Below, in pieces: positions 16,349 through 22,444 of a stretch of DNA of 25,253 nucleotides. The translations under genes and the position numbers were made by a program. The notes beneath the pieces are model-generated. The model was given only the letters and a program-made list of their open reading frames with translations. It was not told where the DNA came from and did no database searches. How positions within the stretch are numbered: the stretch's first letter is position 1; each line of letters opens with the position of its first letter. This DNA comes from a virus: positions 1 through 25,253 of the IMG/VR virus record IMGVR_UViG_3300042445_003597; one strand, 5' to 3'.

Positions 16349-17138
16349 ACAAAACCTTCCAAGTCTTAGGACCAACAACACCATCAGCCGTCAAATCATG
16401 CTTAACTTGGAACCCAACAACCGCCTTACGCGTGTTAGGACCGAAATCACCGTCTACAGCAATCCCCAGCTTCTTCTGCAAATCCTTAACTAGACTTCCA
16501 GTAGAACCTTCCTTAATTATAGCATCAGGAACAGAAACCACAGGCTTAACGACTGGAATAGGCTTAAGCTCAACAACAACTTCAACACTGTGCGCCGGCA
16601 TCTTCTCAACAGGAGCCTCAACTGGAGTTTCCTCATGAGCTTCCACGTTAACTTTCTCCCACTCAATCGCAGCAGCAGTAAACTTCATCGGGTCATAAAA
16701 ACCTTTACCCGTCGCAAAACCAGCCAACGGTTGCGACTTCAAATGACCAGCCCAAATCTCCCAATGCAAGTGATCACCAGTAGCAAAACCAGTCGCACCC
16801 ATACGACCAACAACCGTACCAGCTTGGATCTTCTGACCAACCTTAACTTTGATCGAACCCTTAACCATATGGAAGTAAGTCCAAGTGACCTTCTTACCCA
16901 TCACCTTCGACTGAACAACAACCTTATTGCCGGCACCATTCGGATCCGTAGAAGTACTAATAGCAACAACTTTGCCATCAAAACAAGCTTCCAAATAAGG
17001 GTTGCCACCCTTCCAAATATCCACACCATTATGGTGCTTCTTCGTCTTCTTAATCGGGTGAATACGGTAACCAAACTTAGAAGTAATCTTCCAGTTTTTA
17101 CCTAACTTACCATCCAACGGAAACTGAGACTTAGCCAT
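16338..17138 (-). CDS. Endolysin: M23 (LytM-type) peptidase with peptidoglycan-binding domain
   Basis: 266 aa. Residues about 15-150 are an M23 zinc metallopeptidase: zinc ligands H36-x3-D40 in HHNGVD and H123-x-H125 in GDHLHWE, plus conserved H90 in TYFHM and G-Y-R-x-H-P near residue 24. Residues about 160-205 form a Pro/Val/Glu-rich linker. Residues 208-266 form a PG_binding_1 repeat (VKDLQKKLGI, DGDFGPNTRKAVVGFQ, ADGVVGPKTW). It cleaves peptide cross-links of the wall. No signal peptide is seen, so export should depend on the holin. The ribosome site (TTAGGAG) lies in the last codons of the upstream TM protein. Confidence 0.93.
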   Translation of the reverse strand: MAKSQFPLDGKLGKNWKITSKFGYRIHPIKKTKKHHNGVDIWKGGNPYLEACFDGKVVAISTSTDPNGAGNKVVVQSKVMGKKVTWTYFHMVKGSIKVKVGQKIQAGTVVGRMGATGFATGDHLHWEIWAGHLKSQPLAGFATGKGFYDPMKFTAAAIEWEKVNVEAHEETPVEAPVEKMPAHSVEVVVELKPIPVVKPVVSVPDAIIKEGSTGSLVKDLQKKLGIAVDGDFGPNTRKAVVGFQVKHDLTADGVVGPKTWKVLYEL

Positions 17139-17140
17139 CT

Positions 17141-17389
17141 TTAACTCCTAACAATCGAATAAACAGCAGTAACAAAACCAACAAAACCAGCAGACACAGC
17201 ACCCCACAACAAACGAGGAATCCACGCACGCTCAGCCGACACAATCTCCAACTTCGACACACGCGCCGGCAAATCAGACAAAGACTTCAACTCAGTCGCC
17301 AACTGAATCAACAACTTATTTGTTTCCTGCTGCTCCTTATAAAGATCATTAATCGTCACTTTAACGTGAGCAGGTTGTGAATCAGACAT
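17141..17389 (-). CDS. Coiled-coil plus C-terminal TM lysis-associated protein (XhlA-like)
   Basis: 82 aa. Residues about 12-55 are a charged amphipathic coiled coil (NDLYKEQQETNKLLIQLATELKSL), followed by one TM helix at about 58-80 (RLLWGAVSAGFVGFVTAVYSIV) and a short basic end. This is the architecture of XhlA-type haemolysin/holin partners, which sit next to endolysin and holin genes. It lies two bases upstream of the endolysin gene and carries the latter's ribosome site in its last codons. It may be a second holin or a holin regulator. Confidence 0.7.
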   Translation of the reverse strand: MSDSQPAHVKVTINDLYKEQQETNKLLIQLATELKSLSDLPARVSKLEIVSAERAWIPRLLWGAVSAGFVGFVTAVYSIVRS

Positions 17390-18039
17390 TAGCTTTGAAC
17401 AGCAATCCAGTTAATCGTCACAGACTCAGCAGAAGCCACGTTACCAGCAGCATCATAAATACGAAACACAACAGCAGAAGAAGAAGTAGAAGAAATAGTA
17501 ACAACCAAATTACTTGAAGCACCCGCAGCAGCAGGATTCAAAGTACCAGTAACAACAGGAGTACCAGAAAAACCTAAACCAGTAAAAGACTGCGTAATGT
17601 CACCGCCACCACCAGTAGTACCAGTAGTAACTCCAGCTTTAATCAAAGTAGGCAAACTCTTCTCAGCAATACGAGCCACAACAAACGCAGTCGACGCAGC
17701 CAAAGTATTAACAGTCCCAGCAGCCTGAGTAGCCACATTCACAGTCTTACCAGTCAAATCCAAAGACGCAGCTAACTTACCAACCGTAACATTAGCATCC
17801 AAAATCTTAGCCGTAGTAACAGCATCAGAAGCAATCTCAGAAGCCCCAACAGCATTAGAAGCAATACGAGCCGAAGTCACCCAATCATTAGCCTCAACCA
17901 AATCCAACCGAGTATCAAGAGCAGCAACAGCCGTATCAATCTTATCCGAATTAGAATTCAAATCCGTAGTACGAAACGGCTCAGCCGAACCCGGAGTAGC
18001 CTTAAACAACGCAATCGTAGGCGTAGACGTAGACGACAT
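17389..18039 (-). CDS. Tail fibre / receptor-binding-type protein
   Basis: 216 aa, Ala/Thr/Ser-rich with few charges. Residues about 55-100 show the spaced pattern S-N-A-V-x-x-x-x-I-x-x-x-A-V-T-T-x-K-I-x-D-x-N-V-T-x-x-K-L-A, typical of trimeric fibre stalks. A Gly-rich hinge (GTTGGGGDIT) leads to a beta-rich C-terminal head (SSNLVVTISSTSSSAVVFRIYDAAG, ending VTINWIAV), similar to small C-terminal heads of phage fibres. It likely mediates host binding. It starts right after the previous stop (TAAATG). Confidence 0.72.
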   Translation of the reverse strand: MSSTSTPTIALFKATPGSAEPFRTTDLNSNSDKIDTAVAALDTRLDLVEANDWVTSARIASNAVGASEIASDAVTTAKILDANVTVGKLAASLDLTGKTVNVATQAAGTVNTLAASTAFVVARIAEKSLPTLIKAGVTTGTTGGGGDITQSFTGLGFSGTPVVTGTLNPAAAGASSNLVVTISSTSSSAVVFRIYDAAGNVASAESVTINWIAVQS

Positions 18040-18786
18040 TTAATCTTCCTTCAAAACAGGTGTAACATCAAAAACCGTCTCAGACACAAGTATATCATCA
18101 GGTTGCGGTTCCGCGATCACAGACAACGGACCAGCACCAGAAGCCAACGCCACCAACTCACGCCCAATATTACGTTTCGTAATCGGATCACGCACATGCC
18201 TCAACACAATATCCTGCACCTGCAACAACAAAGCCGGCACATCCACACCCTGACGCGAATTAGCATCAAACCTACCAGTCAACTGATTAACAAAAGTAAT
18301 CGCCTTCATATCACCCTGCTGCACCAACTGACCCAAAGCCTGATCAGCCAACGGCAAAAACTTCTTCAAATTCTCCGCAGACTTAGCCTCCATAGCAGCA
18401 GCAAAATGCTTCTCACGCATCCACCCATCCAACTCCAAAGCACCAATCTTCAACTGCCTAGCAATCACAGCCGGCTGCTTCAAATTCAACGGATTCAAAT
18501 AAGCTTGCAAAAAATTCTCTTGACGCAACGAAAGATTAGGGTCCGTCGTCGTCTTAATCCCACGGTCAGCCAAAGCACGCTGAAACTTCGACGCACCCCA
18601 AACAAGCTGAACCTCCTCCAACCCCAAACTGGCATCTTGGTCCAAAACAACACTAGGCTCAACGAAAAAACCACGCCGGTCCGCCGCGATTGCCGCAGCC
18701 AATACACGTTCAAAAAGGGCACGCTCCTTCGACCTCTTCTCATCATCCAACCTACTCTCAAACCTAGAAACATCCAACTCAGACAC
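18040..18786 (-). CDS. Small-terminase-like DNA-binding protein (homeodomain/HTH)
   Basis: 248 aa from GTG 18786, which overlaps the last codons of the XRE gene and has GGAGGG upstream; a longer ATG start at 18888 would add 34 Trp/Arg-rich residues inside the XRE gene and is unlikely. Residues about 86-133 read LSLRQENFLQAYLNP...QPAVIARQLKIGALELDGWMREKHFAAAM, the HTH opening seen in phage small terminase subunits (phBC6A51-like). Residues about 140-175 continue with a helical region and QGDMKAITFVNQLTGRFD, also common in that family. It would recognise packaging sites. Its location on the opposite strand to the head genes, behind a regulator, is unusual. Confidence 0.55.
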   Translation of the reverse strand: MSELDVSRFESRLDDEKRSKERALFERVLAAAIAADRRGFFVEPSVVLDQDASLGLEEVQLVWGASKFQRALADRGIKTTTDPNLSLRQENFLQAYLNPLNLKQPAVIARQLKIGALELDGWMREKHFAAAMEAKSAENLKKFLPLADQALGQLVQQGDMKAITFVNQLTGRFDANSRQGVDVPALLLQVQDIVLRHVRDPITKRNIGRELVALASGAGPLSVIAEPQPDDILVSETVFDVTPVLKED

Positions 18787-19270
18787 GAGGCAAACCCTCC
18801 AACGCAACAACATACTCAGCCGAACAACCCAAACGCTCCACCAACCGTTTAGACACAACCTCCGGAAAACCAACCAACCCAGCCTCATACCGAGACACCA
18901 CAGCCGGATTCACACGCAACAAAGACCCCAACTCAGTCACCGACCGAGCCACATCCCCACGCCAAACCCTAAACGAAGGATAATACTGACCCAACAAATA
19001 AGGAGGAATAGCTAAAACATTCGCCACAGACGACTTAACCTGTGCCCCAACACCCAACCAACCAACAATACGAGCCCTAAGCTCACCAACAGAAACACCC
19101 AAACCATCCGACAAAACCTCCAACACACGATCACTAGGCATACGAGTACGCCCATCCTCAACAGCAGTCACAGCAGAACGATTAACACCAGCCCTAGAAG
19201 CCAACTCAACCTGCGACCAACCCAACTCCAAACGACACAAACGCACCGGATGATCCACAATCCTAGCCAT
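18779..19270 (-). CDS. Tandem XRE-type HTH regulator
   Basis: 163 aa with two helix-turn-helix domains. The first (about residues 8-65) reads RLCRLELGWSQVELASRAGVNRSAVTAVEDGR, a clear XRE fold. The second (about 100-158) contains ELGSLLRVNPAVVSRYEAGLVGFP. No protease or oligomerisation domain is seen. A symmetric site 23-38 bp upstream of its ATG (19293-19308) is a good autoregulatory operator. It heads the leftward fibre-lysis operon and has AAGGTGG as ribosome site. It could be a lysogeny-type repressor or a timing regulator for the operon; the absence of an integrase in the window leaves this open. Confidence 0.8.
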   Translation of the reverse strand: MARIVDHPVRLCRLELGWSQVELASRAGVNRSAVTAVEDGRTRMPSDRVLEVLSDGLGVSVGELRARIVGWLGVGAQVKSSVANVLAIPPYLLGQYYPSFRVWRGDVARSVTELGSLLRVNPAVVSRYEAGLVGFPEVVSKRLVERLGCSAEYVVALEGLPRV

Positions 19271-19292
19271 ACAGCTACACCACCTTAATATC

Positions 19293-19308
19293 TATACTAG
19301 ACAGTATA
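19293..19308. promoter_or_regulatory. Symmetric operator/divergent promoter TATACT-AGAC-AGTATA
   Basis: A perfect 6-bp inverted repeat with a 4-bp spacer. Each arm is also a good -10 hexamer (TATACT), one per strand, so the site could serve both as a divergent promoter and as the operator of the XRE regulator whose ATG is 23 bp away. Near copies of its ATACTAGACANTA half occur at 22607-22619 and, inverted, at 25123-25135. Confidence 0.5.
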
Positions 19309-19350
19309 CCCTAAAAATAAAATTCCCAGAACGCTCAGCTAGTATAAGAC

Positions 19351-19364
19351 GGAACGGCTGGAAC
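19351..19364 (+). repeat. ACGGCTGGAA box, copy 1 (solo)
   Basis: GGAACGGCTGGAAC, identical over 14 bp to 19748-19761. The 10-bp core ACGGCTGGAA also occurs at 20719-20728 and 22500-22509. Here it is followed not by a GATG-rich tract but by a 9-codon open frame (MTTCNPRYC, 19366-19395) that ends inside the hairpin. Confidence 0.65.
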
Positions 19365-19375
19365 CATGACAACAT

Positions 19376-19408
19376 GCAACCCTCGCTATTGCTAGCGAGG
19401 GTTGCTTT
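19376..19408. terminator. Hairpin between divergent region and convergent gene
   Basis: A perfect 13-bp stem (19376-19388 and 19393-19405, GCAACCCTCGCTA) with a 4-nt loop TTGC, followed by TTTG. It can end the leftward gene 19413-19649 and also stops any rightward transcript from the 19293 region after fewer than about 110 nt. The T-run is weak on both sides. Confidence 0.7.
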
Positions 19409-19412
19409 GTTG

Positions 19413-19649
19413 TTATCTAATGATTAGTGAGTCATCAAACTTGTCTTCACACTTTTCACAAAGTTCGTACTCTTCGTGGTCATTGAAGTCACGGTCTTCT
19501 GTCCAGTCAATGACTGTCATCGTTGACCATTCGACTTGGAATGAACTAAAGTTGCTTGGCAGTCTTTTACTGCACAGGGCGCATACGTCACCTGCACCTG
19601 CATTGTCGTGTAGTGATACTTCAGTACCTAGAGTGTACTTCTTAGCCAT
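19413..19649 (-). CDS. Small Zn-finger-like protein (CxxC...CxxC)
   Basis: 78 aa from ATG 19649, with AAAGGGGAAA upstream as ribosome site. Two CxxC knuckles (CALC at residues 23-26 and CEKC at 64-67), separated by about 40 residues, suggest a treble-clef or zinc-ribbon fold; the centre is WSTMTVIDWTEDRDF. Similar small proteins are common in actinophages, function unknown. The longer frame upstream of this ATG is antisense to repeat DNA and is not coding. It is convergent with the short rightward transcript and separate from the lysis operon. Confidence 0.72.
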   Translation of the reverse strand: MAKKYTLGTEVSLHDNAGAGDVCALCSKRLPSNFSSFQVEWSTMTVIDWTEDRDFNDHEEYELCEKCEDKFDDSLIIR

Positions 19650-19680
19650 GGTGTTTCCCCTTTGTTTAGTGTTGGTATCT

Positions 19681-19724
19681 CCAACAAGAACAATCTTACT
19701 CAATACTGCAAGCTCTCCCCAATA
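19681..19724 (-). repeat. TTGAGTA element, copy A (promoter of the 19413-19649 gene?)
   Basis: On the minus strand it reads TGGGGAGAGCTTGCAG, then TATTGAGTAAGATTGTTC and TTGTTGG. It is related to the plus-strand elements at 19811-19853, 20766-20809 and 22562-22611. It lies 32 bp upstream of the ATG at 19649 and points towards it, so the family is likely to be promoter-related: TTGAGT could be a -35, or TAAGAT a -10. Confidence 0.5.
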
Positions 19725-19747
19725 GGAAGGGTCAGTTTTCTCGAACG

Positions 19748-19853
19748 GGAACGGCTGGAACAGATGATGCCGATGATGCTGGTGATGTTGGTGGCGTTTG
19801 CTTTGTCTGTTGGGGGAGGGTTGGCGGGGTTGAGTAGTGTTGTTCTTGTTAGC
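19748..19853 (+). repeat. Modular intergenic repeat, copy B
   Basis: ACGGCTGGAA box (19748-19761), then a GATG/GTG-rich tract, then a TTGAGTAGTGTTGTTC element ending TTGTTAGC (about 19811-19853). It shares the last module almost base for base with copy C (20766-20819). It heads the gene cluster 19894-20608. Confidence 0.7.
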
Positions 19854-19910
19854 CAATCGGTTAGCACACGGTCACAACTAATAAGGAGAAATCATGACCG
19901 AGAACAATGA
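19764..19910 (+). CDS. Possible Met-rich hydrophobic micropeptide/leader ORF (copy B)
   Basis: 48 codons directly after the ACGGCTGGAA box, starting MMPMMLVMLVAFALSVGGG and continuing with GLSSVVLVS, a plausible TM helix. It overlaps the first 17 bp of the gene at 19894 in another frame, so it could act as a coupled leader. There is no strong Shine-Dalgarno sequence, and the frame runs through a repeat module that may simply be regulatory DNA. Low confidence. Confidence 0.28.
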   Translation: MMPMMLVMLVAFALSVGGGLAGLSSVVLVSQSVSTRSQLIRRNHDREQ

Positions 19911-20379
19911 GTACGAAGCAACCCCTACGCCAGAGGAGCAACTGGCACAGGAACAGAAGACAGAAGCAGTAAACGGTTTGAGTGAACTTGATTACTCATG
20001 GCGTTACGTTTCTGTTGGTGACACGCCTATTGGTGTTTTACAGCAGGCGCTTGTTACTGCAGAAAAGTACAGTGTGCCTCGCAAGCGTGCACATGACATT
20101 TTGCATGATTGGCTTGAAAGCAACAAGGAAGACAGCAATGTTTTCACTGACGAGGTTATTGAGTTGCTTGAACCTTTGGCAGAAGCGCTTGGTGTTGACG
20201 TAACTGTTGAGGAGAAGCGTGACCTTCGAATTGACGTCACTGTTCGTTACAACCGTCACGCTTGGCAGAAGGATGACGATGTTTGCAGTGAACTCATCGA
20301 CAACCTCTCTGTTCGCATCGATGAGAGTTACAGCGATTACCTAGTTGATTACGACACTGATTCAATCGAGGCTCTGTAA
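19894..20379 (+). CDS. Acidic early-region protein, unknown
   Basis: 161 aa with a strong ribosome site (AAGGAG, 7 nt). Glu/Gln-rich start, then a helical region (VLQQALVTAEKYSVPRKRAHDILHDWL) and a beta-type C-terminal part (DLRIDVTVRYNRHAW...LSVRIDESYSDYLVDYDTDS). The C-terminal style resembles small phage/actinobacterial proteins of unknown function. First gene of a three-gene cluster, overlapping the next start by one base. Confidence 0.72.
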   Translation: MTENNEYEATPTPEEQLAQEQKTEAVNGLSELDYSWRYVSVGDTPIGVLQQALVTAEKYSVPRKRAHDILHDWLESNKEDSNVFTDEVIELLEPLAEALGVDVTVEEKRDLRIDVTVRYNRHAWQKDDDVCSELIDNLSVRIDESYSDYLVDYDTDSIEAL

Positions 20380-20519
20380 TGACCCCGTTCGAAGCGATGG
20401 CTGTTCGTGCTCTCTCACAGCGTTTCGTCAAGTGTGTTGAGTGTGACCGCAAGTTTGACCTTGCAAAACCTGTCGATGCAGACGAATGGTATTACGGTCA
20501 TGATTGCGAGGGTCACTAA
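20379..20519 (+). CDS. 46-aa Zn-ribbon-like miniprotein
   Basis: ATG overlaps the stop of the previous gene (TAATG), and its own stop overlaps the next start in the same way. The sequence has CVEC at residues 19-22 and HDC at 41-43 (GHDCEGH end), a plausible single-zinc ribbon. It is too short for many gene finders, but the double TAATG coupling makes it credible. Confidence 0.65.
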   Translation: MTPFEAMAVRALSQRFVKCVECDRKFDLAKPVDADEWYYGHDCEGH

Positions 20520-20608
20520 TGTGCGATGAATGTGGATTCGAACATGAAGAGCCTGAGAACTCTGCAATGACCATCAAAGAAGAAGGAGAAGAAATCTTCT
20601 TCGGATAA
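20519..20608 (+). CDS. 29-aa CxxC miniprotein
   Basis: Starts on a TAATG overlap and runs to TAA 20606-20608, six bases before the terminator stem. N-terminus MCDECGFEHEEPEN has a CxxC and a His; the rest is acidic (KEEGEEIFFG). Last gene of the cluster. Position and coupling support it; function unknown. Confidence 0.55.
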   Translation: MCDECGFEHEEPENSAMTIKEEGEEIFFG

Positions 20609-20614
20609 AAAGCC

Positions 20615-20661
20615 CCTCACCTCACTGCCTCCCCCCTAGGCAGTGAGGTGAGGTTTTTTTT
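20615..20661. terminator. Strong terminator after first early cluster
   Basis: A perfect 15-bp stem (20615-20629 and 20639-20653, CCTCACCTCACTGCC) with a 9-nt loop and eight Ts. It ends the 19894-20608 cluster; its T-run leads straight into the repeat block at 20662. Confidence 0.95.
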
Positions 20662-20819
20662 GCTTCGCAAACTTATTGAACTCGCTTCGCTCGTATTTTT
20701 TTTTGAATAGAAACGGGGACGGCTGGAATGATGCTGATGATGATGATGATGTGTCGCTGATGCTGATGGGGGAGTGTTGGCATGGTTGAGTAGTGTTGTT
20801 CTTGTTAGCAACCGCTAGC
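20662..20819 (+). repeat. Modular intergenic repeat, copy C
   Basis: Three modules in order. (1) GCTTCGC-N15-GCTTCGC with a 22-bp period (20662-20690). (2) Promoter-like AATAGAAAC and the ACGGCTGGAA box (20706-20733) followed by a GATGATG tract. (3) A TTGAGTAGTGTTGTTC element ending TTGTTAGC (20766-20809). Modules 1 and 2 recur at 22445-22514, and module 3 at 19811-19853 and 22562-22611. It heads the cluster starting at 20848. An open frame MMLMMMMMCR at 20728-20760 is probably too short to matter by itself. Confidence 0.75.
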
Positions 20820-20847
20820 ACACACACACAAACAGAATCGAGTAATC

Positions 20848-21330
20848 ATGTTTCATCCAGAAGTACTAACTACTAATTTGTTTACGTTGCTGAAGCACAA
20901 TCATGCAGGCGTCACGATGGACGTTGAGACGTTGAGTGAGCGCGAAGGCAACTACTATGCCATCGGTGGCTTCGTGCAGTCTTTTGACGGTTTCGGAGCG
21001 TTGCTGTATCGCATCGTGGACGACTTGCCTGCGCTGTTGGACTCGCCAGAGTTTTATGGTGACGTTGAGCGCCGTATTGCTAGCAACCTTGACGCTATCC
21101 GTGAGCACGGTTGCATCGGCGCTTGGTACGCGGACGGTGAGTTGTTCATTGACGTTGTTGAGGCTTGGGACTGCCTTCACAATGCTGGCGTGACTAATGA
21201 AGAGTTTTCGGCTCGTGGACGTACAGCAGTGGCGCAAGGTCATGTGAACAAGCAGGACGCTATTGGTCATGTTTGCATCGGCGTGCAGGGTAATTACGAG
21301 AGCCTCTACTTGAACAAGGCTGGTGTCTAA
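20848..21330 (+). CDS. Early-region protein, unknown (160 aa)
   Basis: 160 aa, mixed alpha/beta, with features such as MDVETLSEREGNYYAIGG, FVQSFDGFGALLYRIVDDLPALLD and WYADGELFIDVVEAW. No family recognised. The ribosome site is weak, so translation may rely on the upstream element. First gene of a cluster of six that are coupled by short overlaps or a 2-bp gap, up to 22401. Confidence 0.7.
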   Translation: MFHPEVLTTNLFTLLKHNHAGVTMDVETLSEREGNYYAIGGFVQSFDGFGALLYRIVDDLPALLDSPEFYGDVERRIASNLDAIREHGCIGAWYADGELFIDVVEAWDCLHNAGVTNEEFSARGRTAVAQGHVNKQDAIGHVCIGVQGNYESLYLNKAGV

Positions 21331-21548
21331 TGAGCAAGAAAACTTTTGTTGTTTGGTACAACGTTGTCGAGACTTGGAAGGTTTGTTTCGAGGCTGAGAG
21401 CATGGACGAGGCGGAGCAATTCGTTACGTTGGTGGCTGAGGGTGACAAACCTATTGAGTGGCTTCACGAGGAGCACAACGGTTGGGAGAAGAACAAAGGT
21501 TTGGACGTTGAGTTTGACCTTGCTTCATTGGAGGACGAGACAGTATGA
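21330..21548 (+). CDS. Small DpnD/PcfM-like fold protein, unknown
   Basis: 72 aa, TAATG coupling. Begins with a beta strand pair (KKTFVVWYNVVETWKVCFEAESMDEAEQFV), the short V-x-A-x-S-x-x-E-A signature frequent in small phage proteins of the DpnD/PcfM type. The gene at 22699 has the same signature. Acidic C-terminus. Function unknown. Confidence 0.65.
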   Translation: MSKKTFVVWYNVVETWKVCFEAESMDEAEQFVTLVAEGDKPIEWLHEEHNGWEKNKGLDVEFDLASLEDETV

Positions 21549-21781
21549 GACTGCCAACCAAGTTCACCCGCTCCACGGTTTGCGAATGCAACTGTGGAGC
21601 GCCGATGTTCCCGAACATCTCTACTGGCGACAAGGACGGCTACGGCTGGACTTGCACAGTCATCAGTTGCGGAGATTACACTGCACCTGAACTTGAACCA
21701 GAAGACCTTGTTGCTGTTGGTGTGCCTGAATGGGTTGCCATCAACTTGGTCACACTTATCGAATCACTAACGGAGGTATAG
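21545..21781 (+). CDS. Cys-rich small protein, unknown
   Basis: 78 aa, ATGA overlap with the previous gene. Four of its five cysteines flank a Gly-rich loop: CECNCGAPMF near residues 13-22 and CTVISC near 37-42, a likely zinc site. The C-terminal half is acidic then hydrophobic (VPEWVAINLVTLIESLTEV). No family recognised. Confidence 0.66.
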   Translation: MRLPTKFTRSTVCECNCGAPMFPNISTGDKDGYGWTCTVISCGDYTAPELEPEDLVAVGVPEWVAINLVTLIESLTEV

Positions 21782-21783
21782 CA

Positions 21784-21963
21784 ATGAACCCTGCACAGCA
21801 AATCAAACTAATCGGCTCGCTCATGGAGCGCATCCAAATCGGTGAGAAGGATTTGGAGATGACCACTGAGCCCGAATGGTATTCGTACCATGAAGGCGCT
21901 ATTGACGCGTTGAAGGAAACGCTTGAACTAATCGAAGCACTAGTGAATGAAGGAGACAACTAA
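21784..21963 (+). CDS. Small helical acidic protein, unknown
   Basis: 59 aa from ATG 21784, chosen because GGAGG lies just upstream (about 21771-21775); a frame extension to 21730 is inside the previous gene. Amphipathic helices (QQIKLIGSLMERIQIGEKDLEM, GAIDALKETLELIEALVNEG). Coupled to the next gene by TAATG. Function unknown. Confidence 0.65.
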   Translation: MNPAQQIKLIGSLMERIQIGEKDLEMTTEPEWYSYHEGAIDALKETLELIEALVNEGDN

Positions 21964-22217
21964 TGCCAAAGTACGACTGCTTATCAGGCACACGTTACAT
22001 CGTGCAAGCACCAAACGAAGAGCAAGCGCTTGAAAGACTAAGCGCCTATTGGATGGGTACAGACTGCCCCTGCGGGCTACCGCAATGGGCTTTCGACCGT
22101 GCCCGTGAACTAGAAGAGGGCGGTGAAATCGCTGGCGACTGGCTCTGCGAATGCGTTGAAGAACAAGAGGTTGACACCGATGTTCAAATCATCCACGTGA
22201 GCGCACCAGATGCGTAA
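21963..22217 (+). CDS. Small acidic protein with CPCG motif, unknown
   Basis: 84 aa, TAATG coupling. Begins MPKYDCLSGTRYIVQAPNEEQALERL, then TDCPCGLP and WLCECVEEQ, giving paired cysteines that could bind metal. The C-terminus is acidic. The next start lies inside its last codons. No family recognised. Confidence 0.66.
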   Translation: MPKYDCLSGTRYIVQAPNEEQALERLSAYWMGTDCPCGLPQWAFDRARELEEGGEIAGDWLCECVEEQEVDTDVQIIHVSAPDA

Positions 22218-22401
22218 CCCGTGTCACTACTGCGAGGAGGCTCCCCGAATGAAGGGGAGCCTCTCTTGCCCCGCCTGCACATTCGTTTGCTACGACTGCG
22301 AACTGAATCACCCGTACGAATTTGGTGGCGCTCCCTGCCTAGCCTGTGACGCCTGCCACGTGAAACACGCTGACGATGGAAGTCAATGCCAGAACGGATA
22401 A
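22210..22401 (+). CDS. Multi-Cys zinc-type miniprotein
   Basis: 63 aa with ten cysteines in five CxxC-like pairs (CHYC, CPAC, CYDC, CLACDAC, final C), resembling small zinc-ribbon/RING-like adaptors. It overlaps the previous gene by 8 bp with no separate ribosome site, and its stop is just before a terminator. Zinc binding is likely; the partner is unknown. Confidence 0.65.
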   Translation: MRNPCHYCEEAPRMKGSLSCPACTFVCYDCELNHPYEFGGAPCLACDACHVKHADDGSQCQNG

Positions 22402-22404
22402 ACC

Positions 22405-22444
22405 ATCCCTGCCTAGCCTTCGGGTTAGGCAGGGATTTTTTTTT
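22405..22444. terminator. Terminator with UUCG tetraloop
   Basis: A 14-bp stem (ATCCCTGCCTAGCC / GGTTAGGCAGGGAT, one G-U pair) closed by C(UUCG)G, then nine Ts. Ends the 20848-22401 cluster and runs into repeat copy D. Confidence 0.96.

Noticed and set aside
18103-18852. 249-codon plus-strand frame opposite the small-terminase-like gene
   Set aside because: Composition is low-complexity Gln/His/Thr/Leu/Arg as expected from the complement of a G/T-rich gene; lies entirely antisense to two well-supported genes.
18787-18888. Longer N-terminus for the small-terminase-like gene
   Set aside because: Adds Trp/Arg/Leu-rich residues that are only the alternate frame of the XRE gene; GTG 18786 has GGAGGG upstream.
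19650-19856. His-rich antisense extension of the 19413 gene (MANKNNTT..., HQHHQHHRHH)
   Set aside because: It is the complement of the GATG-rich repeat; the ribosome site and ATG at 19649 define the real gene.
20617-20827. Antisense frames over repeat copy C (with NKNNTTQP and HHHHHQHH)
   Set aside because: They resemble the frame at 19650-19856 only because the intergenic DNA is repeated; they run through a terminator.
22352-22367. Partial second parS (CCTGCCACGTGAAACA)
   Set aside because: Right half matches the parS consensus, but four mismatches in the left half and its position inside a Cys-rich coding gene (codons for C-H-V-K-H) make it coincidental.
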